A DNA stretch of 64,000 bases, taken from positions 296,410,642 to 296,474,641 of the forward strand of contig CM040123.1 of the NCBI GenBank assembly GCA_022559845.1, read 5' to 3'. Below the pieces are notes generated by a model. It was not told the origin of the DNA. It did no database searches and worked only from the letters and a program-made list of their open reading frames with translations. Positions 47,342 to 57,893 of this stretch are shown piece by piece; the first letter of the stretch is position 1; every line of letters begins with the position of its first letter. Made by a program: the position numbers and the translations under genes. The stretch is from Amorphophallus konjac. Its lineage: Eukaryota; Streptophyta; Magnoliopsida; Alismatales; Araceae.

Positions 47342-49787
47342 TGGGTTAACATTTGACATTCAAGTTAAATCATTGAGTGCTAAACCAAAACCCTATTATT
47401 CACTTATTTATATTAATTTTGGTGATAACAAAATCTTCGAGTGAAGTTTGGTGATAACAGAGAATGAATCTTGATGACAACAAAACCTTGAAATAGTCTT
47501 GGCAATTTATAGACTCTGATCTCATAGACAACAAAACCTTAGGGCCAACCTTCTTGCAAAAACAAAGCATAGGGTTAATTCAGATAGGAACAAAAATCAC
47601 TAAAAGCAACAAAAATCTTCATAAGAAAAGCCATGTAAAAGTTAAGAATGCCTGAAATTCTTCTATGTATAAAACATAGTTGCAAGACTACTCACATAGG
47701 CGCATAAATTCACTTAGGCGCAAAAACTCACATAGGCGCACTAAAACTTAATATAGTCGAAATACTTAAAAGCTAAGGTGACTTAGTCGCTAGACTTAGC
47801 CATCTATGCTAACATAGTCAGCTATATTGAGTCACATAGGTGCAGAAATTGAAAGTAAGATAGTCGAGGTACTTAAAACTAAGTTAACTTAGTCGCTTGA
47901 CATAGTCGACTATCTCAACTCTTAAAAGATCGCCTATCAAAGATAGTTAGACTAAATTCAGATAGTCGCTAAAATATTGATAACATCGGTGTAGTCTCAT
48001 CGCCTATCTCAACATCGACTATCTCATGAAATACTTCACATAGGCGCATAGATAATCACCTATCTATCAACATAGTCGTTAGGATATAGGCTATCCCAAT
48101 GATAAAATAGCTGAACTAAATGATCGACTATCTTAACAGATAGTCAAATACATAGCCTATCTCAAGTGATTATCTAACAGCTTAAACTGCCACATAGTCG
48201 AATGAGCCATCAGTTATCTCAAAGGTTGTTGCCTATAATTGCAGAATCAAAATCTGACTATGTCTAAAACAGATTAGTCGATCATCTAAACTAAAATTCA
48301 CTCTTAAATCGACTTTATCAAACAAAAGACAAAAATAGTCAAATGACTATCTATCTTTAGTTGCAAGAAACATCAGCTATTCGAAAGATCAAGACATTCT
48401 TATAAAAATGATAACTGTAATTCAATGTTCATGGTAAAATTAAAATAGTCATTGTAAGAGAAATTTGATTTCCTAAATGACTAAGACAATGATAAATCGA
48501 CTATCATCACAAAGATTCAAATTTCAAACATATTATATTATGTTGTATGAGACAATTAATGCTATCTGTGTAGTATGTAAACGTACACGTACTCTGTTTC
48601 CTTTCCTGTGAAATATACCTGACCAAAGGCCTCGCAAGATCAATATCTTTAACTCTAATAGACTAGAAAGATACTACCAGAATAGTAGGTATAGATGTGT
48701 GTCGACTTCAGCAGAAAGAAGGGAGTATTCTATGCAGCCATTCCTGACTTTATCTTTTCATAGAATAAACAAACTCCTTCTGTAATGTGATAGCTCCAGA
48801 AAAAGGAGCATTGTCAGTAAAGTAGTTTGCTAACAGACACAATAATGTAAGGAAGATCTCTAAGAGAAAAGCACGAGGTCAATGAAGCTATCATAGGAAG
48901 GATATGCCCGTCTTTTCATTCAAAGGTGTGCGTTAATTCCAAGACAATAAAGTTATCTCTATTGACAGCTACACGCTATTGGTAGAAATGGGAAGCTCTC
49001 CAACGAATATCAGGATGAGTCTAACGAATACCTGGATGAGTCTAAACGATCATCAGGATGTATCTAACAAAACTATCCTCATAAAGAGTTATAAATATCT
49101 GTTGTGGCTGAACAAGAAATATCACTCTCGGAGAGAGCCTTGGCTGAGCATATTTATAGATACATCATCTATCCAAGGAATTATAGAATACTACAGCAAA
49201 GGAGTGAGTGTACCAAGCACTACATGTAGTACACTCCAGCTGGTAGAAGCATGAATCCTAGTGTTGAGCAAAAGCCAAAGCAAACTTCTTCCTCAACCAC
49301 AATTACGGCATGCTGAAGTAAGGAAGAAATAGAAGCATCTTCCAACTATAGCAATATCCATAGATTCTTTACAAGTGCTTTTTGTGATTCTCTACATTTA
49401 TCTTTGAAGGCTTTACCATTGTAGTTCAAGATAGCTAGGTTTGGCTGTGCCTACAAGTCAGTTGGGGCTCTAGTGAGCGAGTGCCCTTGGTGTGGATGAA
49501 CACCTGATCAAAAACAACCAATGTAATTATTCCTTGCGGGGAGATAGTTGAAATTCTAGTGGTTGCTGAGTATTAGATTTAAGAATGGCTGAGGTCAGGA
49601 CCGAACCAGTATAAAAATCTGTGTCTCCCTGTGTGTGATTGATATTTTGTCTACTACGCTTAAGTTTCATTTAGCATGCATTTATAGTGCATTTTTTCTA
49701 TCACACATCGATCTAACTAACATTTATCATGATCAAATTTTAGTAACTCATTCACCCCCAATGGGTTAAGCCATGTACTAGGCAATA
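47342..49787 (+). repeat. Right LTR of element E
   Basis: Its second half (48901-49787) matches the surviving left LTR. The first half (47690-48400) is packed with ATAGTCGACTATC-type and CATAGGCGCA-type words, including the perfect palindrome ATAGTCGACTAT at 47902-47913. The end GGCAATA appears to be a CA-to-TA mutation of the left LTR's GGCAACA. Confidence 0.85.
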
Positions 49788-50393
49788 ATGCCTATGTATT
49801 TGTGTATGTCCTTCTCTTCCCCCCTTCTAGGTCCGATTGAGGACCTATTTATATGGGGAGCCGAGGTGTGTCTGACTTAGCAATGGCATTGCTCGTGGAG
49901 TGGTGCATTGCTTGATTGTGGGGATCTCCCGTCGCCCTCTTTCCCATTCCCAGCAGGAAGTCTTCGAGGCGCGTATCTTGGCAACGTCGGTGTGACCTGG
50001 CCCTTGCCGTGGCTAGACCCATGACTCAATGCCTAATGTTCACCCGTTGGCGAACTTCGCGACGTCCAAGATGCACGCTCGCAAAGCTTCCGCGCAAGGT
50101 GATGTGTGGTGATGGCGGATCTAGAGGCGAGGGGTGAATAGATCAGCCCCCTTTTTCGCGATGAACGCATCGAGATATAAAAGAAGCTAACACACAGAAA
50201 GACCTACAAGCAGTAGAAGCATTGTAAGATATGTAAACGGCCTAAGCATGCATCTACCGCAGGATAAACACACAAGCAAGCCACACAAAATAGGATTTTT
50301 AAGGTGGTTCAGACTCAACCCAGAGCCCTACGTCCACCCCTCACTCAATCGAGTGAGGCTTCCCTAGTGTAACTGCACTAAATGTTGGGATGA
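49788..50393 (-). other. Debris including an inverted Sirevirus LTR end
   Basis: 50113-50345 is the reverse complement of a relative of element D's LTR 3' part: GGATTTTTAAGGTGGTTCAG, CTACGTCCACCCCTCACT and a GATCTAGA..GGGGTGAATAGATC block. 49788-50110 has no recognisable gene; short GC-rich open frames there have no family features. Confidence 0.6.
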
Positions 50394-50512
50394 CAATGGT
50401 GCACGATAGAGATTCAGAGGGGGGGGTGAATGAATCCACTTTAAAAATTTTAGAGATACAATGTCAACCTCATAACAGGCAATGTCAGATTCACATATAA
50501 TTATTTGTTGAT
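50394..50512 (-). pseudogene. Fossil Sirevirus gag/LTR junction (left of element D)
   Basis: On the minus strand a coiled-coil-like gag reading (HQQIIICESDIACYEVDIVSLK) runs straight into CCCCCCTCTGAATC...CATCCCAACA, a typical Sirevirus LTR 3' end. It continues beyond element D at 60380. The fused gag-LTR junction implies a large internal deletion before D inserted. Confidence 0.55.
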
Positions 50513-50517
50513 GTAAC

Positions 50518-52999
50518 TGTTGTGTCTCTGAGGTCATTTGAGTCATTCTGTGGTCTCTTGGGTCATTCGATATCATTCTATAGTCATATGAGTTCTGTGG
50601 TATTCTTGGTTTTGATAATGGCTTAACACTATGAGTCATTGTTGTTTATCACTCTCCATGTATTTGGTTTCATGATGCCCATTCACAACTTGCATTATAT
50701 GTTCTCACATTGCATTAATACCAAGGAACATGTGGTTCTTGAATGCTCACACCAATCTTGAAACTTTGGGTTACTTGATCATCCATACGTTTAAATTCAT
50801 TGTCATATGAACTTGCTCTTTTGATATGGATGGTTAATTTGGGAATGAGCTTTTCTATCCTTCTTGTTATTGAAAATCCATGAGTGTGTTTCATGGATAT
50901 TTTACTTGGGGTGGTTGAGCTCTTATTTCTTGATCTTTAGCTCAGAACACTTGTGATTCAAAGTGTTCACATATAACTAATTCATGAGATTTCATATGTG
51001 GATTTCAAACATTTATTATATGGATTATTGAGCTAAAGTTCTAATCCTTTTTATATGATTTTGCAGGTCAAAACACTCAATATATATTCCCCAAGATCAA
51101 AGGAGTTTGATGCCATAGAGTTCGGAAGGGTTGCAATGGCATTTGGGGCTGAATTGTGTTAATCTAGAATTTACTGTAGCTAGGTCGACCGGCGGCACTG
51201 TAGCTAGGTCGACCGATTTTCCCAGAACCAAAAGGTTCGAGGTCTGTGACATTTAGGTCGACCGGCCCATGAATTTCGGTCGATCGGTTTTGCCAGAACC
51301 GAAAAGTTCTAGCTGCAGCAGGTTCCGGTCGACCGGCCCATGAATTCCGGTCGACCGCCAGCCCCGAGCCAACCAAGTTTGACCTCGAAATCCACCTCGT
51401 GGCCAGCCCCTTTCCATGGATTTGTTTAATCAAACCTTACCTAACTTCCCATGATTTGTGGATCTGGTCTGGAGGGTGTCCAAGGACCATTCCAAGGGTT
51501 ATAAAACTAACATGAGAGGGTTAGAAACCCTAGTTGATGGAGTTGATGAAGTGAATCAAGGGAGGCCATTTCGAGAGCACTGTAGCACCTCCGTGAACAG
51601 TACTTCGGCTGGAGTTCTTCATCCTTCCAAGAGATTCAAGCCTAGATCTGAAGCTATCTCAATCTCCAAGGAAGCAAGAAGCATTCAAGGCTCTCAAAGG
51701 TGATCAAAGCTGCATCCATAAACCGCTTCATCAACTCAAGAGGATCAAGAGAAGATCAAAGCTACATCCAATATCCTCTCCATCAACTCAAGGTGATTCA
51801 AGCTCACATGTCAATCCAGCATCCTCCAAGAAAGAGTAGAAGCAAGTAAGGTTAAGAGGGAAGATCAAAGGAGGGTTCAAAGGGGTGTTCAAAGCAAGAG
51901 GAGTTCGAGTTACTGTTCACGTGAACAGTACTCCGTGAAGAACATCTTCATCCAATCCAAGGTATCAAGCTCATATCAAAGAAATCATCTTCCAAGATCT
52001 GTGAAGAAGGAAGTAAGAATCAAGGTAGCATCTATTCATTTCTTCATCCAATCAAAGATATCAAAGAGAGAAGATCAAGAGAGGAGATTGGAAGAACAGT
52101 TACTGTTCACATGAACAGTACTCCGTGAAGAACAATCATCCATTCAAGGGTGATTACAAGAAGATTGATTTGCAAGAAGAAGAGATCACTGCTGCTGATC
52201 AACAAAGCATATCGATACAAGGGCCAATTCCTTCTTACTCAATCTCTTGTTTTAATTCCTTCACATCTGTTTTACTTTCAATATTGTTAAACATTGAAGT
52301 TGTGATTCGTCCCTACCAGGTGGTTAGTAGGAAGGCAATTGGAGGGTGTTCCAATTTGCGGTTGACGTCCCTACTAGTGGTTAGTAGGAAGGCAATCGGG
52401 AGTTCTCCGATCTGCGGTGTAGCCGTCCCTGCCGACTTTGTGTGTAGGAAGACAGAAAGAGAGTTTTCTCAGTTCTGTGGTTTGGGGCGTGTCCCCGGGT
52501 CAAGCTGTGAGTCAGCAAGGAAGCCTCACCGGGTTTTGGTGAGGGGTGGATGTAGGTTGCGGGGTTGCAACTGAACCACCTTAAAAATCCCTGTGTTGTG
52601 AGTTGTTTATTGTGTGTGATTGATCTATATCTTCTAACCCCATTCGCAGGTTCGTGTGCTTCCACACTTGGTTATATTGCTCACACACATATGCACTTTG
52701 AGTGATCAACATAGCATACACACACACACACGGTTGTTGTAAGCTATTGCATGTTCATCTATGTGTTATGCTTTGTAATTCACTTAAAGAAGTGTGGACG
52801 TTTCATAGCTTGTAATTCAAATCTTTCCATTTGAGCCACTCTAATTAATTCCGCTGTGCATTGTGCCTAAGTGATTCATTCACTTTATAAGAGTGGTTTA
52901 AGCTTCCGCCAGCTAAGAGTTTTTAAATAGGCCAAAGCTTGTGAAAGGATCTATTCAACCCCCCCTTCTAGATCCGTTTACACCTCACGGGACCCAACA
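50518..52999 (+). repeat. 5' LTR of element D (2482 bp)
   Basis: TGTTGTGTC...GACCCAACA. It has six GGTCGACC-core palindromes at 51183-51357, a TATA box at about 51499-51507 (TTATAAAAC), and ACTGTTCACGTGAACAGT at 51912-51929 with a one-mismatch copy at 52102-52119. Open frames of 61-149 codons occur in both LTRs at the same offset but only because the LTRs are nearly identical. Confidence 0.96.
51183..51357 (+). promoter_or_regulatory. Cluster of CGGTCGACCG palindromes upstream of the LTR D TATA box
   Basis: Cores GGTCGACC at 51183, 51208 and 51256, CGGTCGATCG at 51277, CCGGTCGACCGG at 51325 and CCGGTCGACCG at 51347, about 140-320 bases before the TATA box. The same cluster is at 58559-58733 in the 3' LTR. 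Sireviruses are known for conserved palindromes in U3 (CACCGGACTGTCCGGTG in maize families); this set looks like a lineage-specific version. Confidence 0.75.
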
Positions 53000-53001
53000 A
53001 G

Positions 53002-53013
53002 TGGTATCAGAGC
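53002..53013 (+). promoter_or_regulatory. Primer-binding site of element D
   Basis: TGGTATCAGAGC two bases after the LTR end, complementary to initiator-Met tRNA. Confidence 0.96.
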
Positions 53014-53075
53014 TAAGCTCTGTCATTCCCAGATCCAACGATCTACAGGGAAAGATCCCGGTGTTTATTATTTAG

Positions 53076-54713
53076 ATGGATTCACATGCTACACTTGCTT
53101 CGATGGTTTCTCCGCCCATTTATGATGGTTCAGATTTTTCTACATGGGTTGGAAGAATGTTCATCTATGTTAGCTCCATAGATCCACAATTGTGGACTCT
53201 TATATATAATGGTCCTCATGAGCTGCCATCAAATTCAATTGATTGGTTAGCCGAACATGAGACCAAACACAATGATAATCATCTTGCATATAACTTAATT
53301 ACATCTGCAATTGATCAAAGACTAACTCATCTTGTGTCTTCTTGCAGCACAGCCAAGCAAGTGCTGGACAAGTTGGTGAAAATCCATGAAGAAAAAGAAC
53401 AAGAACAAGAATGCTTCATGGCCGACCGTGCAGAAGAGTCAAGCAAACCATCCTCATCAAAGGTAAATTCTGATTCCGAGGAATTCACTTTTGAAGAACT
53501 TATGGAATCCTATGATGAGTTATTTACACAATACAAAAAGGTAATATCAGAAAATAAAAAGTTGAAAAAGGATATCAACAAAAACAACCAACATGAAAGC
53601 TTGAATTGTAAAAAGTGTTCTACGTTTGAAGAGCTCTCTTTTGATCTAGACACACATAAACAAAGCATTGCATGTCTAAGATATGAAAATAAAAATCTTC
53701 ATGATGAAATCACTAGGTTGGAAGAAATTGTAATAAAACTTCAAAACCAACCTAAGGTAATCTCTAATGATCAAACTATGGCCGATGGGCTTATTCATGA
53801 TGAGAGGTTGATTGAAGAAAATAAAAATTCTGTTTCATGCTCTGCTAATTTTGAATGTGAAAAATGTTCATTCTTGAGAAACATAAATGTTGGTCTCCAT
53901 GATGATCTTGAATGGCAACAAAATTTGATTGATTCTCTAAAGGAGGAGAATAGAGAATTGTTGGAAAAGAAAATTGAACATGAAAAAGTTGAAGAAAAAT
54001 TGCTTGAAAAATTGGTTGCACATGATAAAGGCAAATTTGTCATTGAAGATCACTCTGAAACTTTGCATGCTTTAGAACAGCAAAATCAAAATCTTAAAGC
54101 AGTAAATGCCATGCTCAATGAGCAATTGGCAGCATGCGAAGAGGGCCTTGTTGAATCTAAACAGCACATTTCCTCACTTGAAAATGAAATTCAAGGTTTG
54201 AATGATTTCCTGTCAATGTTTGCCCAAATCCAAGATTCTAGCTCACCGGAAGCCACCACTTCCTGTGGTCACCAACAAGGGCATATTGCTCGAAAGAAAA
54301 GCAAAACTCAGCATGCTCATCCAAACATGCACCATAACATGTCCAATGCTAAATACCATGCCTTCCACAAAATGAATGCCAATTGTTATTATTGTGGTAA
54401 ACATGGTCACACTGTGCATGATTATTTTATCTTGAGAAATGATGAGCTTAGAGCAGGACAGCAAGTGAAAGAACAAGGAAAGAAAGAAAGACACCACCCT
54501 CATACCATGAAAGGTAAGAATCATGCTCGCCCACAAAAGCATAGTCCACATGCACATGCACATGAACATAAAAAGGATAATAAATCTTTTGTGCGTTGTT
54601 TCTACTGTGGTAAAAATGGGCATGAGATGTATGGTTGCCATACAATGAGGGAAGATGATTTGATTGCCCTGAAAAAGATGGGCCAAGATGTTAAATATGT
54701 TGCTAACCCATAA
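53076..54713 (+). CDS. Gag-like protein of element D (545 aa)
   Basis: Structural capsid/nucleocapsid protein of a copia-type element; it would package element RNA in cytoplasmic particles. Residues 1-110 match the start of the copia gag domain (PPIYDGSDFSTWVGRM, then DPQLWTLI, HLAYNLI and AKQVLDKLVKIHE). The second half of that domain seems deleted, since acidic Ser/Glu-rich sequence follows directly. Residues about 130-390 are a long coiled coil. Two zinc knuckles follow: C437-C440-H445 with Tyr450 replacing the fourth ligand, and an intact C508-C511-H516-C521. A His/Lys-rich linker separates them. After the stop at 54711 the DNA continues to encode GPKQAWVPKN, the usual Sirevirus gag ending, so the stop is premature by about ten codons. 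ATG 53076 is the first good start, 62 bases after the primer site. The frame is otherwise open and in a young element, so expression is plausible. Confidence 0.87.
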   Translation: MDSHATLASMVSPPIYDGSDFSTWVGRMFIYVSSIDPQLWTLIYNGPHELPSNSIDWLAEHETKHNDNHLAYNLITSAIDQRLTHLVSSCSTAKQVLDKLVKIHEEKEQEQECFMADRAEESSKPSSSKVNSDSEEFTFEELMESYDELFTQYKKVISENKKLKKDINKNNQHESLNCKKCSTFEELSFDLDTHKQSIACLRYENKNLHDEITRLEEIVIKLQNQPKVISNDQTMADGLIHDERLIEENKNSVSCSANFECEKCSFLRNINVGLHDDLEWQQNLIDSLKEENRELLEKKIEHEKVEEKLLEKLVAHDKGKFVIEDHSETLHALEQQNQNLKAVNAMLNEQLAACEEGLVESKQHISSLENEIQGLNDFLSMFAQIQDSSSPEATTSCGHQQGHIARKKSKTQHAHPNMHHNMSNAKYHAFHKMNANCYYCGKHGHTVHDYFILRNDELRAGQQVKEQGKKERHHPHTMKGKNHARPQKHSPHAHAHEHKKDNKSFVRCFYCGKNGHEMYGCHTMREDDLIALKKMGQDVKYVANP

Positions 54714-57700
54714 GGACCCAAGCAAGCTTGGGTACCTAAAAATTCAAAATGAGATTTTTAGGTGCAGGATGCCTTAGAGCTGAGAAATGAATCCTAAGGT
54801 AAATAAAAGCTCAAGGCACATGTATGTACATAAACCTTTAAGTTCAGTCATTTCGCATGTTTAGTCTTGACATGTAGATAGTACATCATATGTCTGCCCA
54901 ATGTCATTAGATTCTGTAAACTGAATTGCTTTTTGAAATGCAAAACCCCCATGCTGAGAGATGAACTTTTGAGCTAGATAACTTGTTCACACCATGCTTG
55001 ATTTCAGTTATTTAACTCATGAAAAACTTGTTATGCTGATGAAGTTGATGTGATGATGAGTTGCTTAAGTCTTGCTATCAGCCACATGAAATGCTTGGAT
55101 TTTGGGTTTGATAATGCATACCATGGCTGCATTTGCAACTCGTTATTCATGTTAGCATTGTTCAAAGGGGGAGTCTAGCGATTGGCATCATCATGTTGCA
55201 TTCAGTTCAAAATCAATTGTGAATGATTTGTGTTTGCATCATCTTGTAATCACACATGCCTTAATGCACATCATGTTTAGAAGACAAATGATAATGCATA
55301 ATCATTTTGCAGCATCTTAATTGCATTGTGCATTCATATAAATCTTAGGCTGTATAGTTCATTGCCAACCCTTGCATGTATTCAGGGGGAGTCAACATCA
55401 ACCTAGCTTGAATCATTTTACATCATATCATTCGTGCATGGCCAGGGTATATCAAATGTTGATGTATGGAAGGGCAGGTTATGCTTGCCTCGAAGCACTC
55501 AACATGCATGAGGTTTCACCTCCGCCAAGTACCATGCGTCACTATCGCATATAGGCCATATAGCTAGGGGGAGTTGTCTTCTTAAGGCATTCGTGCATAT
55601 GGTTCATATTCATTATGTTGTATTTCATAAGTGTAAAATCATGCATTATGTTGGTTCATGCATTTCATGTTTGATCAGGTCAACCCCTGCATGGGTCAAG
55701 TAAACCTCTCATTGACATTCGTCATTCTATGTGACTGCAAACATCACTCCTTGCATGCTTTCAATGCATATTCATAGGGGGAGTCGTGTTGTTCTTCTTG
55801 GTTCATTCGTCCTTTTTGCATCTGAACCTCAATGGTCTCCAGTGTGATAATAAGTTCAAGAGACAGACATCACTACAGTGTAAGAGCTTTCTATTATATG
55901 AACTAATGATTGTCCATTCAATGAAAATGGTTCAGATTTAATGATTTCCTTGAAGTTTTGATATATCTTTTGAAATCATCCATATTTTGTGGTTTTAATA
56001 GACCTCAACTAGAGATTGCACGTTGTGCCTTAAATAACTATTCTGAAATCTGAAAATCCAAATGTCTTGACAACTTTGGTGATACTCTAGAGCTTAGTAT
56101 TGTTTCTAAACATCTTGATGAGCTGGAATTCTTGAAAATCAATTTGCAGAGTAATGATAGTGTTGCACGGAGAAATATGTCCCGTCATCAAATCAAGTGA
56201 CGAATGATATGTCATGATGTGCCTCTATTATCTTTGTCTTAATTCATTTGGACTCTAGGTAGAGCAATGGCATAATTGCTGAGAAATATATCTTCTCATC
56301 AAAGAAATGAGTTTGGATATGTCATGACGTGATGTTGCTATCTCTGTTCATTCTGAAGCATAACAGTCAGTCTTGCCAAATACCTAGGGATACTAGCGTC
56401 TAAACAACGTGTATTCTTACGGCTAGGAGGCATGTACTAGACTTGATTGCTCGTAACATATGAGTCATGTGCCTTCAAATTCAAACGATATTAAAAATCA
56501 AATTTGTTAAACTCATAAAATTCCATGCTTTAGTCATGCTTGTTTAGCCTCAATACTAGTTTTTGTGTTATTCCCTTTGTGGTTATTGAATATGGATGTA
56601 TAAGACAAGGGAAGGTTAAACACTGTCAAGATATGTGCTTCTGGTTCATTTCTATTAAACCATGGATGTCGATGCTTTTTAAACTCTATTGATGATCTTG
56701 GTTTTCATTAACTTTGAACCATATATATTGCTCCCGGCATGTTTCTAATTTCCATATAATGGCTTGCTCTTCCACTACCATTCCACTCTGATCTCTAGGA
56801 CCTTTGTCAACCATTGTGCCGTATCCCTCCTTTTTGCTATTGGCAAAGGGGGAGAATGTCTTGTTGTGAGTCCTTGCTATGGACTTGGGAGAAAGGGGGA
56901 GATGTTGCCTTTTGTTGCTTTTGAGCACTGTCAAAGGGGGAGAGTGCATTGTGGATATGGGAGAATCCAAGGGGGAGAGAACCTTCATTTATGATGAGGG
57001 TTTATGCATAGCATTCATACACTTTACTTCTCCATGCATACCTATTTTGCCTTCATCTGCCATATCTATATAAATCATTCAGGCTGCCATGATTACATCA
57101 CCATACTACACAAGTGGTGCATTCCAACAAGTGGTATCATCTTGATGCATCTTTCAAGTCGTCTCCAAAATCATTGGTGTCCTCTGTCAAATGATATCAC
57201 ATTGCTTTCTCATTCATTGGCATATGGCATGAGTCCTAGCATCATTGGCATCATGTTTTCATGCAATAGGGTGGCATGCATGTATTGACTTCATACAATT
57301 GTAGCTTGCATCTATCATTTCCATGCATTGCTTAGCAAATCCAAAAAAATCTGAAAACTAGAAAACCACTAAAAATCTGCAAAATTTGAAATCAAAATTT
57401 GCTCCTTGGCTGCTCTATCCATCTCCTATTTGAGGAAAATTTGAGTGTTGTGGCTCCACCTCTCACACTTACTTTGTCTTTGCCAAGTCACGGGACACCA
57501 CCATGTTCGATACCTCCATATCATTCATTGGTCTCAGTCCTATAACTGGCTTTCCACAATTGGTTGTTCTCTTTGGTTATTTTGTCAATCTTAATAAGTG
57601 TACATCCATTGGCATGTATTTCCACCTCATTTTATGTGCGTCATTAATGTGCGTCTCTCTTTCTCTTTTCTGGATCTTTTGATGTTGTCAAAGGGGGAGA

Positions 57701-57893
57701 AGATTATGTGAGTCATTCATCAAATGATGTGGTAAGGTAAGAAGGCAAGATTATGTGAAGTCATTACTCAATGCATGTGGTGAATGTGGTAAGATTCCTC
57801 TTCTTATTCTTCAGACTCATAATTGCCCTGTGAGTTTATAATGACTCATAGTTCAGAATGACTCATAGTTGCCATCATCAAAAAGGGGGAGAA
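54714..57893 (+). other. Long non-coding 3' region of element D with multiple polypurine tracts
   Basis: No frame over 100 codons and no pol motif on the plus strand. AGGGGGAG-type tracts occur near 55164, 55384, 55566, 55775, 56844, 56889, 56933, 56968, 57689 and 57879. The last one is directly joined to the 3' LTR at 57894. GCAT/CATGCA words are frequent. The region appears to have replaced pol. Confidence 0.85.
57879..57893 (+). other. Functional polypurine tract of element D
   Basis: AAAAAGGGGGAGAA immediately before TGTTGTGTC of the 3' LTR. Confidence 0.92.

Larger units (their letters stand above)
27432..49787 (+). mobile_element. Element E: old Sirevirus-like copia element, nested and pol-deleted
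   Basis: The left LTR survives as 27432-28316 plus 37907-38528 (interrupted by element C, its start lost to the CACTA insertion). A degenerate primer site is at 38531-38542, the right LTR is 47342-49787, and a polypurine tract is at 47324-47337. Internal DNA carries a gag start, an RNase H end, and long 3' frames with coiled coil and proline-rich parts. Protease, integrase and most of RT are missing. The 3.8-kb solo LTR at 42186-46011 sits inside. LTR copies differ by well over 10 % in places, so this is the oldest recognisable insertion here. Confidence 0.8.

Noticed and set aside
49916..50137. GC-rich 73-codon frame beside the inverted LTR fragment
   Set aside because: Could be a host-gene scrap, but it has no recognisable domain and no splice or promoter context.
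51458..51703. 81-codon frame repeated at 58834-59079
   Set aside because: Same reason: LTR duplication rather than gene conservation; no family resemblance.
52125..52574. 149-codon frame present in both LTRs of element D (also 59502-59951)
   Set aside because: Conserved only because the LTRs are nearly identical and young; no motif, and it overlaps the LTR 3' regulatory part.
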